DNA of 9,531 nt from an uncultured Eubacterium sp. (GCA_937915825.1 CALGGT010000094.1:1-9531), one strand, 5' to 3'. Counted from the stretch's first letter, positions 1-7,122 are shown. Translations and numbers: made by a program. The notes: generated from the letters alone by a model not told the origin.

Positions 1-19
1 GATCTATTTTTTTTCACAA

Positions 20-230
20 AGGTTACGATTCACAGTCGATTAAGAATGGCATAGCGCGAAAGCTCGCTTTCAAGCGCGATGCCATTCCTAATCGACGAAT
101 CAGCAACCTGCCCCCAAATGATTGGGGCTGCCGCGAATGCTACGATAGAGTCTTGCGCTTGAAGCGTCGTGTCAGCTGGCTGTTCACGACCTAAAGCGCA
201 TAGCGGGCCCCAAGAATTGGGGGTAGGGGG
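20..230 (+). ncRNA. Candidate structured RNA, possibly omega-RNA/right end of an IS200/IS605-type element
   Basis: What is seen: a long imperfect hairpin pairs 20-24 with 105-109, 27-31 with 97-101, 35-42 with 89-96, 44-52 with 79-87 and 55-57 with 76-78, roughly 30 pairs. A CCCCAA/TTGGGG hairpin (112-117 with 122-127) follows. A helix then pairs 131-134 with 203-206 and 137-140 with 198-201, enclosing two hairpins (156-158 with 164-166; 166-171 with 185-190, the latter with inner CAG/CTG pairs at 173-175/180-182). A second CCCCAA/TTGGGG hairpin (208-213 with 217-222) ends in GGGGGTAG. What is inferred: omega-RNAs at the 3' end of tnpB genes often end in a G-rich hairpin followed by GTAG, so a standalone or decayed IS605-type right end is my best guess. 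No tnpB coding sequence is visible here. It could instead be a REP-like element or an undescribed RNA class. The strand is inferred from the IS605 resemblance only. Confidence 0.45.
36..95. repeat. Long near-perfect inverted repeat (hairpin core)
   Basis: The arms TCGATTA (36-42) and TAATCGA (89-95) plus GAATGGCAT (44-52) and ATGCCATTC (79-87) pair with a single mismatch (A43/C88). After a two-base bulge the pairing continues through a GC-rich inner part, where CGC and GCG or, alternatively, GAAAGC (58-63) and GCTTTC (66-71) can pair. The centre is near position 65. This is the strongest palindrome in the window and the core of the larger stem at 20-109. Confidence 0.85.
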
Positions 231-240
231 GAAGGATTTC

Positions 241-272
241 TTGACATCCTCATCCTATCTTGTTAAAATAGG
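241..272 (+). promoter_or_regulatory. Sigma-A promoter of the P-type ATPase gene
   Basis: A perfect -35 box TTGACA (241-246) is separated by 17 bp from TAAAAT (264-269), which is preceded by TG at 261-262, giving an extended -10. Transcription would start near 276 and give a leader of about 57 nt before the ATG at 333. An imperfect palindrome, CCTAT (254-258) and ATAGG (268-272), covers the spacer and -10 and could be a regulator site, but this is only suggestive. A GAAAGGA ribosome-binding site lies at 319-325. Confidence 0.8.
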
Positions 273-332
273 AATAACTTCGAGAGCCCCGTAAATTCGT
301 AGTTTATGATTGTATTTTGAAAGGATTTTCGT

Positions 333-2702
333 ATGAAGGGTACTGAAACGATCAAAGGTTTGACCCAGGAAGAGGTAGAACAGCGAATACAACACCACCA
401 GGTCAATGTTACCGAGGACTCCAATCGGGATCAAACCAAAGCTATTTTTAAAAGAAATATATTTACTTACTTTAATGCCATTTTCATCATTCTGTCCGTG
501 TTAGTGATCATCGTTGGTTCTTACCGGAGTTTGACCTTTATGCCGGTGGTGATCGCCAATACGATCATTGGCATCATCCAACAGCTTCGAGCCATGAAGA
601 TCGTTAATCAACTCTCGATTCTGGCAGAGTCCAAATATCAGGTGTTACGAGATGGTAAGATTACCACAGTTCCCATCTCTTCCCTGGTTCTGGATGATAT
701 TGTAATTTTAGAAGGAGGATGTCAGATCCCGGCAGATGCCGTGATTGTCCAGGGAAATCTTTCCGTTAACGAATCTCTTCTTACCGGAGAGGCGGACGAG
801 ATCGAGAAGGAAGAAGGAAACGAACTGCGATCCGGAAGTTTTGCCATAACCGGTCATTGTTACGCAAAGCTTACCCATGTAGGAAAGGACTCCTATGTGT
901 CCAAACTTACCACCCAGGCCAAGGAGATCAAAGAGCATCCCTCCGAGATGATCCATGGCATTGACTGGTTTATTAAGGTAGCCGGTATTTTAATTATTCC
1001 CGTTGGCATTGGCCTTTTCATCCAGGGAATGTTTGTAAATCACCTGGGACTCCAGGCATCGGTGGTATCCATGGTAGGGGCCGTCATCGGAATGATCCCT
1101 GAGGGACTTTACCTTTTGGTTACCGTGGCTCTTGCCTTAAGTTCCGCCCGTTTGGCAAAGAAACAGGTATTGCTTCACGACATGCGAAGCACGGAATCCC
1201 TGGCTCGAGCCGATGTTCTGTGTGTGGATAAAACCGGTACCATCACGGATAATACCATGAAGGTGAGCGATTTGATCTTCCCACCTGAATTCGATGATCC
1301 GTTGATCCAATCCTCCACCCAGGCATTTGAAAGCTACGTGGCCGCCATTACCGACCGGAACCTGACCATGGACGCCATCCAGGAATATGTATCTCCTGCC
1401 ACACCCATGGAATACATCCATTTAAGGCCATTTCATTCCAAAGTAAAATTCTCCGAAATCGAAACCGACCGGGCGATCTACCGTTTTGGTGCTCCGGATG
1501 TTCTGTTAGATCCGGAAATTTTAACCAAATACGAGGATCTGTTAGGGGAGCACATGGAAAAAGGTCGAAGAATTCTGGCCTTCGTCCGAAAAGGAAGCGA
1601 GGATTTTGTTCCTCTGTTATTTGTTTCCATTGAGAACGGCTTGCGCCCCGGCGCCCGGGACACCTTCCGCTATCTTGTCAATCAGGAAGTGGATATTAAA
1701 GTAATCTCCGGGGACAATCCTCTTACGGTATCCCGGGTTGCCGAAAGCGCAGGTATCCCCGAGTCCGATTGTTATGTAGATGCCGGAACGCTTTCCACCA
1801 GAGAAGACTACGATGACGCCGTTCAAAAATATGTGGTCTTTGGTCGGGTAAAACCGGAACAGAAAAAAGAATTGGTACAAGCCATTCAACGTCAAGGATT
1901 GAAAGTTGCCATGACGGGAGATGGGGTCAACGATATTTTAGCCATGAAAGAGGCGGATTGCTCCATTGCTATGGGGAATGGAAGCGACGCAGCCAGACAG
2001 GCGGCTCAAGTGGTTCTGTTGGACTCGGATTTCTCCCGTATGAAGGATATTATTGGTGAAGGACGGCGGGACATAAACAATATCACCCGCTCAGCCATTC
2101 TGTTCCTATATAAGAACCTTTTTTCATTGTTTTTGGGAATTTTCTCCATCATCCGCATCTTTGCCTATCCCCTTCAGCCTTCCCAGGTATCGCTGATATC
2201 CATGTTTAACATTGGGATGCCGGCATTTGCCCTGGCTCTGGAGCCAAACTTCAAAAAACAGAAACAACATTTTATTTCACACACGCTGCTGCAAGCCCTC
2301 CCGGCTTCCTTAACTTCCTTTATGAGCATTGCTTTAATGGTAACTTTCGGAGAATTATTAAAGATCGATCCGACCGACATTGGCGTGGCCAGCACCTATC
2401 TGCTCTCCATGGTGGGATTCATCGTATTGTTCCGTATTTCCCGTCCCTTGAATAAGTATCGCACCGTCGTTTTGATCACCTGTATGGTGGGAATGATCGT
2501 GATCTCCCTTGGATTTAACAACCTCTTTGCCATCTCCGGTATTTCCAACCGTTGTCTGGCATTGAGTCTGGTTTTTGCTGCCGCCCAGGAATCCCTCATG
2601 CGGATGTTTGTCTTCCTCTTTGAAAAAGCCCAGGAACTCTATCACAAGTTCCTTCCGAAATTAAAAAAAGCCAGGGATACCATCCTGGAAACCGAGACAT
2701 AA
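333..2702 (+). CDS. P-type cation-transporting ATPase (PEGL type, CtpE-like)
   Basis: An integral membrane pump of 789 aa that uses ATP to move a cation, probably a divalent ion such as Ca2+, Mn2+ or Mg2+. Domains in order: M1-M2 (about 45-82), the actuator domain with TGEA (151-154), M3-M4 (about 213-272) with the ion-site motif PEGL (256-259), the phosphorylation motif DKTGT with D299, the nucleotide domain with FGAPD (385-389), SGDN (459-462), the hinge motif MTGDGVND (527-534), and six C-terminal helices (about 587-763) carrying the IGMPAFALALEP stretch (627-638) shared by CtpE-like pumps. All catalytic elements are present, so it should be active. TGEA replaces TGES, and the usual lysine of KGA is F385. 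The ATG is supported by GAAAGGA 7 nt upstream. CtpE-like pumps have been linked to Ca2+ uptake in mycobacteria, but the substrate here cannot be read from the sequence. It appears monocistronic, with its own promoter. Confidence 0.93.
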   Translation: MKGTETIKGLTQEEVEQRIQHHQVNVTEDSNRDQTKAIFKRNIFTYFNAIFIILSVLVIIVGSYRSLTFMPVVIANTIIGIIQQLRAMKIVNQLSILAESKYQVLRDGKITTVPISSLVLDDIVILEGGCQIPADAVIVQGNLSVNESLLTGEADEIEKEEGNELRSGSFAITGHCYAKLTHVGKDSYVSKLTTQAKEIKEHPSEMIHGIDWFIKVAGILIIPVGIGLFIQGMFVNHLGLQASVVSMVGAVIGMIPEGLYLLVTVALALSSARLAKKQVLLHDMRSTESLARADVLCVDKTGTITDNTMKVSDLIFPPEFDDPLIQSSTQAFESYVAAITDRNLTMDAIQEYVSPATPMEYIHLRPFHSKVKFSEIETDRAIYRFGAPDVLLDPEILTKYEDLLGEHMEKGRRILAFVRKGSEDFVPLLFVSIENGLRPGARDTFRYLVNQEVDIKVISGDNPLTVSRVAESAGIPESDCYVDAGTLSTREDYDDAVQKYVVFGRVKPEQKKELVQAIQRQGLKVAMTGDGVNDILAMKEADCSIAMGNGSDAARQAAQVVLLDSDFSRMKDIIGEGRRDINNITRSAILFLYKNLFSLFLGIFSIIRIFAYPLQPSQVSLISMFNIGMPAFALALEPNFKKQKQHFISHTLLQALPASLTSFMSIALMVTFGELLKIDPTDIGVASTYLLSMVGFIVLFRISRPLNKYRTVVLITCMVGMIVISLGFNNLFAISGISNRCLALSLVFAAAQESLMRMFVFLFEKAQELYHKFLPKLKKARDTILETET

Positions 2703-2735
2703 AGCAAGGAGATTGAAAGATTTTTTAAATACTTC

Positions 2736-2764
2736 TTGCAATTTAAGAATGAGTCTGATATAAT
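2736..2764 (+). promoter_or_regulatory. Sigma-A promoter of the tRNA-Thr gene
   Basis: TTGCAA (2736-2741) and a perfect TATAAT (2759-2764) are separated by 17 bp. Transcription should start near 2771, just inside the hairpin that precedes the tRNA. No convincing terminator separates the ATPase stop codon (2700-2702) from this promoter, so some ATPase transcripts may read into the tRNA. Confidence 0.8.
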
Positions 2765-2768
2765 GAAC

Positions 2769-2807
2769 TTCGGACTTGAAAAGACACCTTGTCATTCCAA
2801 GTCCGAA
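2769..2807 (+). other. Hairpin in the 5' leader of tRNA-Thr
   Basis: TTCGGACTTG (2769-2778) and CAAGTCCGAA (2798-2807) are perfectly complementary over 10 bp. The loop holds a second small hairpin, GACA (2783-2786) and TGTC (2790-2793). The structure begins about at the expected transcription start and ends 5 nt before the mature tRNA, so it would be in the leader removed by RNase P. There is no T-run after it, so it does not look like an intrinsic terminator. The right half resembles the 3' half of the tRNA itself (see findings). Confidence 0.75.
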
Positions 2808-2812
2808 ATTAA

Positions 2813-2885
2813 GCTTCGATAGCTCAGTTGGTAGAGCACTTCACTCGTAATGAAGGGGTCGTCAGTTCAAGTCTGATTCGGAGCT
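2813..2885 (+). tRNA. tRNA-Thr, anticodon CGT (reads ACG)
   Basis: A complete cloverleaf is visible. The acceptor stem is GCTTCGA (2813-2819) with TCGGAGC (2878-2884). T8 and A9 are present, and the D-arm is 2822-2837. The anticodon stem is CTTCA/TGAAG (2839-2843 and 2851-2855) around the loop CTCGTAA, with the anticodon at 2846-2848. The variable loop is 2856-2860. The T-arm is GTCAG, TTCAAGT, CTGAT (2861-2877). The discriminator is T2885. CCA is not encoded, so it must be added by the CCA-adding enzyme. The threonine identity rests on the anticodon. Confidence 0.95.
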
Positions 2886-2903
2886 TTTTTTATTTGCTCT
2901 TTT
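2880..2903 (+). terminator. Possible terminator overlapping the tRNA 3' end
   Basis: A run of seven T (2885-2891) directly follows the acceptor stem. In addition, GGAGC (2880-2884) can pair weakly with GCTCT (2896-2900), which is followed by TTT. Either the acceptor stem plus the T-run, or this small hairpin, could end transcription. The stem is short and would compete with tRNA folding, so confidence is modest. It also sits between two convergent genes. Confidence 0.4.
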
Positions 2904-2921
2904 ATCGGACTCGAACCTTGA

Positions 2922-4967
2922 TCATCGGATCCGGACCTTCACCTTCAAATATTTTCCATTCTGGGCATACACATAAACCGTGGTTTTTCCTTTTTTTCTT
3001 CCCTTCCATACTCCTTTAGCATTCACCTGACAGATCTTAGGATTTAAAGACTCATAGGACAACGCTCGGTATTTCTTAACCTTCTTCATAAAACACCGAT
3101 AACGCGCCTTCCACTTCTTTCCCTTTTTCCATGTGAGGCTCTTCTTGCCCCGGATCTTTCCGGGATTTCTGTATTTCCCCTTGGAAGTGGTAATGTATAC
3201 AGGCTTTCCAACGGATAACCGGGTGTCTCCCTTTACAGCTGAAACCTGAAACGTATAATAGGTTCCTTTTGAGAGGCCAGATAGGGTAATCCTTCGTTTC
3301 TTCGTTGTTTTCTGAATCTTTCCACTGGTATTTCCACATTTTTCCCCTGTGATCTCATAAGAATCCGCTCCCTTGACCTTACTCCATGCCAAGGTGATCC
3401 GATGTTTCGAATGCTTCTTCTCATGTACCTTTAAAGGCGCAAAGGCAGTCTTACTTGTGGCATGCGCGGAAGGAATGGCACTGGTAACACTTGTTGCACT
3501 GGTTACAAGGGCAGCATTGGAAGAGGGAGAAGGGGATACCGCATCCGAACCTGCAGGTTCCGTGGTACCCGCAGGCTCCGTGGTCCAAACCGGAATCTCT
3601 GTGATCACCGTTTCTACAATGGCACTGTCATAGGATCCTGCTTCCGCACAGATCGCTTGAATTCGCATTCCCTCTGTCACTTCTATGCATCCCTGATACA
3701 GATGACTCTTTTTCTTTGCCACCGACGGTACGTTCTCCCCCTCTGTGTAATACACATCCGACGTTCCATCTATGTACAGAGAGTTTCCATTTAAGGAAAA
3801 TACCGGCGGCTGAGCCGTGGTCGTGGTCTCCGGGAGCTCTCCTACCTTATTGGCCGTGGAACCGGTGCTTCTATCACATTCCGGGTTGTAAAGCGCCACC
3901 ATCCATTCCGGTGTATGGACGCCATAATTGGCCGACGATCTCGTCTCCTGCTTCAACACTTCCTTCTCAGAACACATAAAATATTGATAACTGTATCCGC
4001 TGCTCACGCTGGTATCATCCCAGGTGAGATCCACCAGATACCAGGAATCCTCCACACGGATCAAATTCCATTGATGGGTGTCCGACGCGGTAGAAATAGC
4101 AGAAATCCCCCACAAATTACATAGAAGGGAATAGGCCTGACTGTATCCGGCACATAAGGTTTTCCCATTAATAAGGGCACTGTACGCCGACTGCGTACAA
4201 TTGGTTTCTTCTAACTCCACCTGCTCCGTCTCACTGTATTCATCGTATTCATAAAAATAGTCCGCCTGATCACATACCGCGTTATGGAAGATAACCGCCG
4301 CCTCAAAATCCGAAGCCTCAGCAGGAACCGTACTTAAGATCGCATCCACCTTCTCCTGCATACGTTCCGATGCCTGCTTACGTTCCTCTCCATCTTGGAA
4401 AATATCATAGATTTTCAGGGCGCAATACCACGTATTGGACTCCCTCACATAGCTTAAATCCGCCACAATATTAATAAAATAGTACTGCGGATTCTCCCAC
4501 AGGAACAGAGCTACCAGTTGCTCCATACGATAAAACGCCAACCCCGAACCGTCCACATAATCCGTTTGCTCTACGGTTTCTCCGGATTGGGCTACCGCCT
4601 CACAAACCTCAGCCATTTGATCCGTAAATGTCTGTTCCTGCTTTGTCAAACGGTTCCGGTAATAATAACACCCGCCGGTCCGGTCCGAAATTTGAGACAG
4701 ATGATTCTTACGAAGGGACTTTTTTAATTTTGTCCTTGAACGGTAAATCTCCCCCTCTAAGTCCGAGGTTTTTTCCACTTCCCTTGTGGTAACTTCTAAG
4801 GGAAGTCTCCCCCCGCTCTCTCGAACGCTTTGGTTTTTTCCCGTGTAAACGGCAGGAAAAGACCGGGTATCCGCAGATACCCTGTCTTTTCCTGTTAGGA
4901 TCATATTCCATCCGTTTGTGACGATGGAAACAATCAATAAGATTGTTAACATTCTGGATTTATTCAT
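2922..4967 (-). CDS. Secreted transglutaminase-like protein with FN3 and Ig-like domains
   Basis: A 681-aa protein exported by an N-terminal signal sequence (hydrophobic core about 6-25, possible cleavage after VSA at 30-32). A helical N-terminal region (about 75-215) precedes a transglutaminase/cysteine-protease-like core whose likely triad is C272 (LCAG), H298 (THQW) and D313 (VDLTWDD). Next come a chitobiase C-terminal-like beta domain (about 388-455), a Thr/Ser/Pro/Ala-rich linker (about 456-508) with a repeated TTEPAG unit, an FN3 domain (about 508-595) and a lysine-rich BIG2-like Ig domain (about 600-681). This layout is common in Clostridia cell-surface proteins thought to act on wall peptides or proteins, but the substrate is unknown. 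There is no LPXTG motif; the basic tail may hold it to the wall. It lies 70 bp downstream of htpG and may be co-transcribed. The Shine-Dalgarno site is weak (GGTGTG). Confidence 0.87.
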   Translation of the reverse strand: MNKSRMLTILLIVSIVTNGWNMILTGKDRVSADTRSFPAVYTGKNQSVRESGGRLPLEVTTREVEKTSDLEGEIYRSRTKLKKSLRKNHLSQISDRTGGCYYYRNRLTKQEQTFTDQMAEVCEAVAQSGETVEQTDYVDGSGLAFYRMEQLVALFLWENPQYYFINIVADLSYVRESNTWYCALKIYDIFQDGEERKQASERMQEKVDAILSTVPAEASDFEAAVIFHNAVCDQADYFYEYDEYSETEQVELEETNCTQSAYSALINGKTLCAGYSQAYSLLCNLWGISAISTASDTHQWNLIRVEDSWYLVDLTWDDTSVSSGYSYQYFMCSEKEVLKQETRSSANYGVHTPEWMVALYNPECDRSTGSTANKVGELPETTTTAQPPVFSLNGNSLYIDGTSDVYYTEGENVPSVAKKKSHLYQGCIEVTEGMRIQAICAEAGSYDSAIVETVITEIPVWTTEPAGTTEPAGSDAVSPSPSSNAALVTSATSVTSAIPSAHATSKTAFAPLKVHEKKHSKHRITLAWSKVKGADSYEITGEKCGNTSGKIQKTTKKRRITLSGLSKGTYYTFQVSAVKGDTRLSVGKPVYITTSKGKYRNPGKIRGKKSLTWKKGKKWKARYRCFMKKVKKYRALSYESLNPKICQVNAKGVWKGRKKGKTTVYVYAQNGKYLKVKVRIR
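3551..3586 (-). repeat. Tandem 18-bp repeat encoding TTEPAG twice
   Basis: Two adjacent 18-bp units (3551-3568 and 3569-3586) match at 15 of 18 positions and encode the linker repeat TTEPAG-TTEPAG in the transglutaminase-like protein. Such linker repeats often vary in number between strains through slippage. Confidence 0.75.
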
Positions 4968-5037
4968 TTACATCACACCATTCTGTTTTCTATGAACCAT
5001 CCTATCCTTTTGTTTTCTTCGCAACCATCCCAACCTT

Positions 5038-7122
5038 TTATTTGTCCAATAACAATCCCATGATCTCATTGCTACGTTGGATGAACCTGGTCATTGCTTC
5101 CGGTTTCAACGGTTGATTCGCCATGGAAGCCAAATCGTACAACTGCTGGCATACAAGATCCTTCCTGTCGCTTTCCGGATTCTGCAATAAGTATTGAACC
5201 AGGGAATTGTTAACATTGAGAACCAGGGTTTCTCCCGACATTTCATCCATTTGCGGCATACCGTTCATGGCATACATCTTCATCATGTCGTTCATACGAC
5301 GGGTCTGCTCGGAGATAACGATCATGGAAGAAATCTCATGATTCTTCATTTTCTCAACTTTTACTTCTAATTTATCATCCCCAAGGCTTTCCCGGAACAT
5401 TGCCTGTAAAGCCTCCGTTTGCTCTTTGCTTTCCTCTTCCTTCATCTCTTCCACAAAATCATCAGTCACTTCCGCGTCGATCCTTTGGAATTTCACCGGG
5501 TTATCTCCCACTTCCAAAGAAGAAATAAAGGGTTGATCGATGTTATGCGTCATAACAAAAGCATTCATATTCTGCTCACGGAACAAGTTGATATACTGGC
5601 TTTGCTGCTCCACATCCGTTACATAATAGATGGTAGTAGCGGCATCCTCCTTAGCTTCTTCCTTGGTCTCTTCGGATTTTCCTACTTCCGAACTTTCTTC
5701 TGAGCTTTCGTCTGAGATTTCTTCCGTGCTTTCCGGTTCTTCGGCCTTCGGTAAGGTTTCCAGATATTCCTTCATCGTTAAATATTTATCATCCAAATCC
5801 TTGAACAGAATATAGTCTTTCATCTTTTCACGGAACTTGTCGTCCTTTAAGCAACCATATTTAATAAAGGGACTGATATCATCCCAATATTTCTCATAAT
5901 TCTCACGGTCGGTTTTGCACATTCCACTTAGCTTATCTGCCACTTTCTTCGTAATGTAATCGGAGATCTTTGTAACAAAACCATCGTTTTGCAAAGCGCT
6001 TCTAGATACGTTAAGGGGCAGATCCGGACAGTCGATCACACCCTTTAATAACATTAAGAATTCCGGGATCACTTCTTTAATATTATCCGCGATAAATACC
6101 TGATTGTTATAAAGTTTGATCACACCCTCCGCACTTTCATATTCCAGATTCAATTTGGGAAAATACAGAATACCTTTAAGATTAAAAGGATAATCCATAT
6201 TTAGATGAATCCAGAACAAGGGTTCTTTATAGTCATGGAACACCTTTTGGTAAAAGGAAATATAATCTTCCTTCTGACACTCATTGGGATGTTTCGTCCA
6301 AAGAGGCGTGGTGTCATTGATTGGCGTCTCCACCGGCTTTTCTTCTTTTTTCTCTGCCTCCGCGTCCGTATCCTCGGATACTCCCTCCGTCCCGGATGCT
6401 TCCCCAGCTGATGTCGCATTCCCAGCCTGGTTTGCTTCCTCATCCTTGGTAGCTTCCTCGTTTTTCGAAGCTTCTTCCGTCTTCGGAGCATTTTCATTGA
6501 TCAGGAAAATTTCCACCGGCATAAACGAACAATATTTATCCAATACTTCGCGAACACGATATTCATTGCTGAATTCATAGCAATCTTCGTTTAAGTGGAG
6601 GACAATCTTGGTTCCTACCTCTTCCTTATCGCACCCTTCCATGGAATAATCCGTACCACCGGCCGAGCTCCAATGAACCGCCTCTGCATCGGATTGGAAA
6701 GATTTTGTATAAATATCCACCGATTCCGCTACCATGAACGCGGAATAGAATCCCAATCCAAAATGACCAATGATCTGGTCTTCGCTGGATTTATCTTTAT
6801 ATTTTTCCAAAAAGTCCGTAGCGCCGGAAAAGGCAATCTGATTAATGTATTCCTTCACCTCATCCGCCGTCATTCCCAAGCCATTATCGGAAACCGTAAA
6901 TGTTTTTTCTTCTGAATTCACCAGAATATCCACGCGAGGACGGTAATCATCCTCCAGGATTGCTTCTCCCATCATATCCAATTTCTTAAGCTTCGTGATG
7001 GCGTCGCAAGCATTACTCACCAATTCTCTCACAAAAATATCATGATCGGAATAAAGCCATTTTTGAATGATCGGAAAAATATTCTCCGAATCAATTGCTA
7101 AGTTACCTGTTTCTCTGTTCAC
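5038..7122 (-). CDS. htpG: Molecular chaperone HtpG (bacterial Hsp90)
   Basis: A cytoplasmic ATP-dependent chaperone dimer, 694 aa. The GHKL ATPase domain is seen as RELVSNACDA (32-41, with catalytic E33), SDNGLGM (78-84, nucleotide-binding D79), IAFSGATDF (96-104) and the lid GHFGLGFYSAF (119-129). The middle domain has LPLNVSR (368-374), with R374 equivalent to the arginine that contacts ATP. The C-terminal dimerisation domain ends at the stop codon with a normal tail. It is about 70 residues longer than E. coli HtpG because of two acidic low-complexity segments, about 211-267 and 459-496. The start is GTG, set by a strong AAAGGAGAT site (7131-7139) 8 nt upstream. No CIRCE element is visible upstream. 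It sits between genes for secreted proteins, an unusual but not obviously functional neighbourhood. Confidence 0.97.
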   Translation of the reverse strand: MNRETGNLAIDSENIFPIIQKWLYSDHDIFVRELVSNACDAITKLKKLDMMGEAILEDDYRPRVDILVNSEEKTFTVSDNGLGMTADEVKEYINQIAFSGATDFLEKYKDKSSEDQIIGHFGLGFYSAFMVAESVDIYTKSFQSDAEAVHWSSAGGTDYSMEGCDKEEVGTKIVLHLNEDCYEFSNEYRVREVLDKYCSFMPVEIFLINENAPKTEEASKNEEATKDEEANQAGNATSAGEASGTEGVSEDTDAEAEKKEEKPVETPINDTTPLWTKHPNECQKEDYISFYQKVFHDYKEPLFWIHLNMDYPFNLKGILYFPKLNLEYESAEGVIKLYNNQVFIADNIKEVIPEFLMLLKGVIDCPDLPLNVSRSALQNDGFVTKISDYITKKVADKLSGMCKTDRENYEKYWDDISPFIKYGCLKDDKFREKMKDYILFKDLDDKYLTMKEYLETLPKAEEPESTEEISDESSEESSEVGKSEETKEEAKEDAATTIYYVTDVEQQSQYINLFREQNMNAFVMTHNIDQPFISSLEVGDNPVKFQRIDAEVTDDFVEEMKEEESKEQTEALQAMFRESLGDDKLEVKVEKMKNHEISSMIVISEQTRRMNDMMKMYAMNGMPQMDEMSGETLVLNVNNSLVQYLLQNPESDRKDLVCQQLYDLASMANQPLKPEAMTRFIQRSNEIMGLLLDK

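Noticed and set aside
3..194. An open frame of 63 codons runs through the structured region, as if it were the tail of a transposase.
   Set aside because: The translation shows no TnpB zinc-finger or RuvC-like motif, and the codons are forced by the hairpin arms. It has no start in the window and is best explained by chance.
1..332. yybP-ykoY manganese riboswitch, which precedes some pumps of this kind.
   Set aside because: The conserved loop motifs of that riboswitch are not seen, and a strong promoter lies between the structured region and the gene, leaving a leader of only about 57 nt.
2704..2739. GCAAG/CTTGC inverted repeat after the ATPase stop as a terminator.
   Set aside because: The stem is 5 bp with a long loop, no T-run follows it, and the right arm is part of the tRNA promoter.
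2904..2917. Minus-strand GGTTCGAGTCC resembling a tRNA T-arm, as if a second tRNA lay here.
   Set aside because: No acceptor, D-arm or anticodon arm can be built around it. It is kept only as part of the flanking 11-mer observation.
2828..3019. Plus-strand open frame of 63 codons starting inside the tRNA.
   Set aside because: It overlaps the tRNA and the antisense of the transglutaminase-like gene, and has no ribosome-binding site.
6201..6580. Several open frames opposite or across the htpG acidic linker.
   Set aside because: They arise from repetitive GAA/GAG-rich coding sequence read in other frames and have no ribosome-binding sites or recognisable domains.
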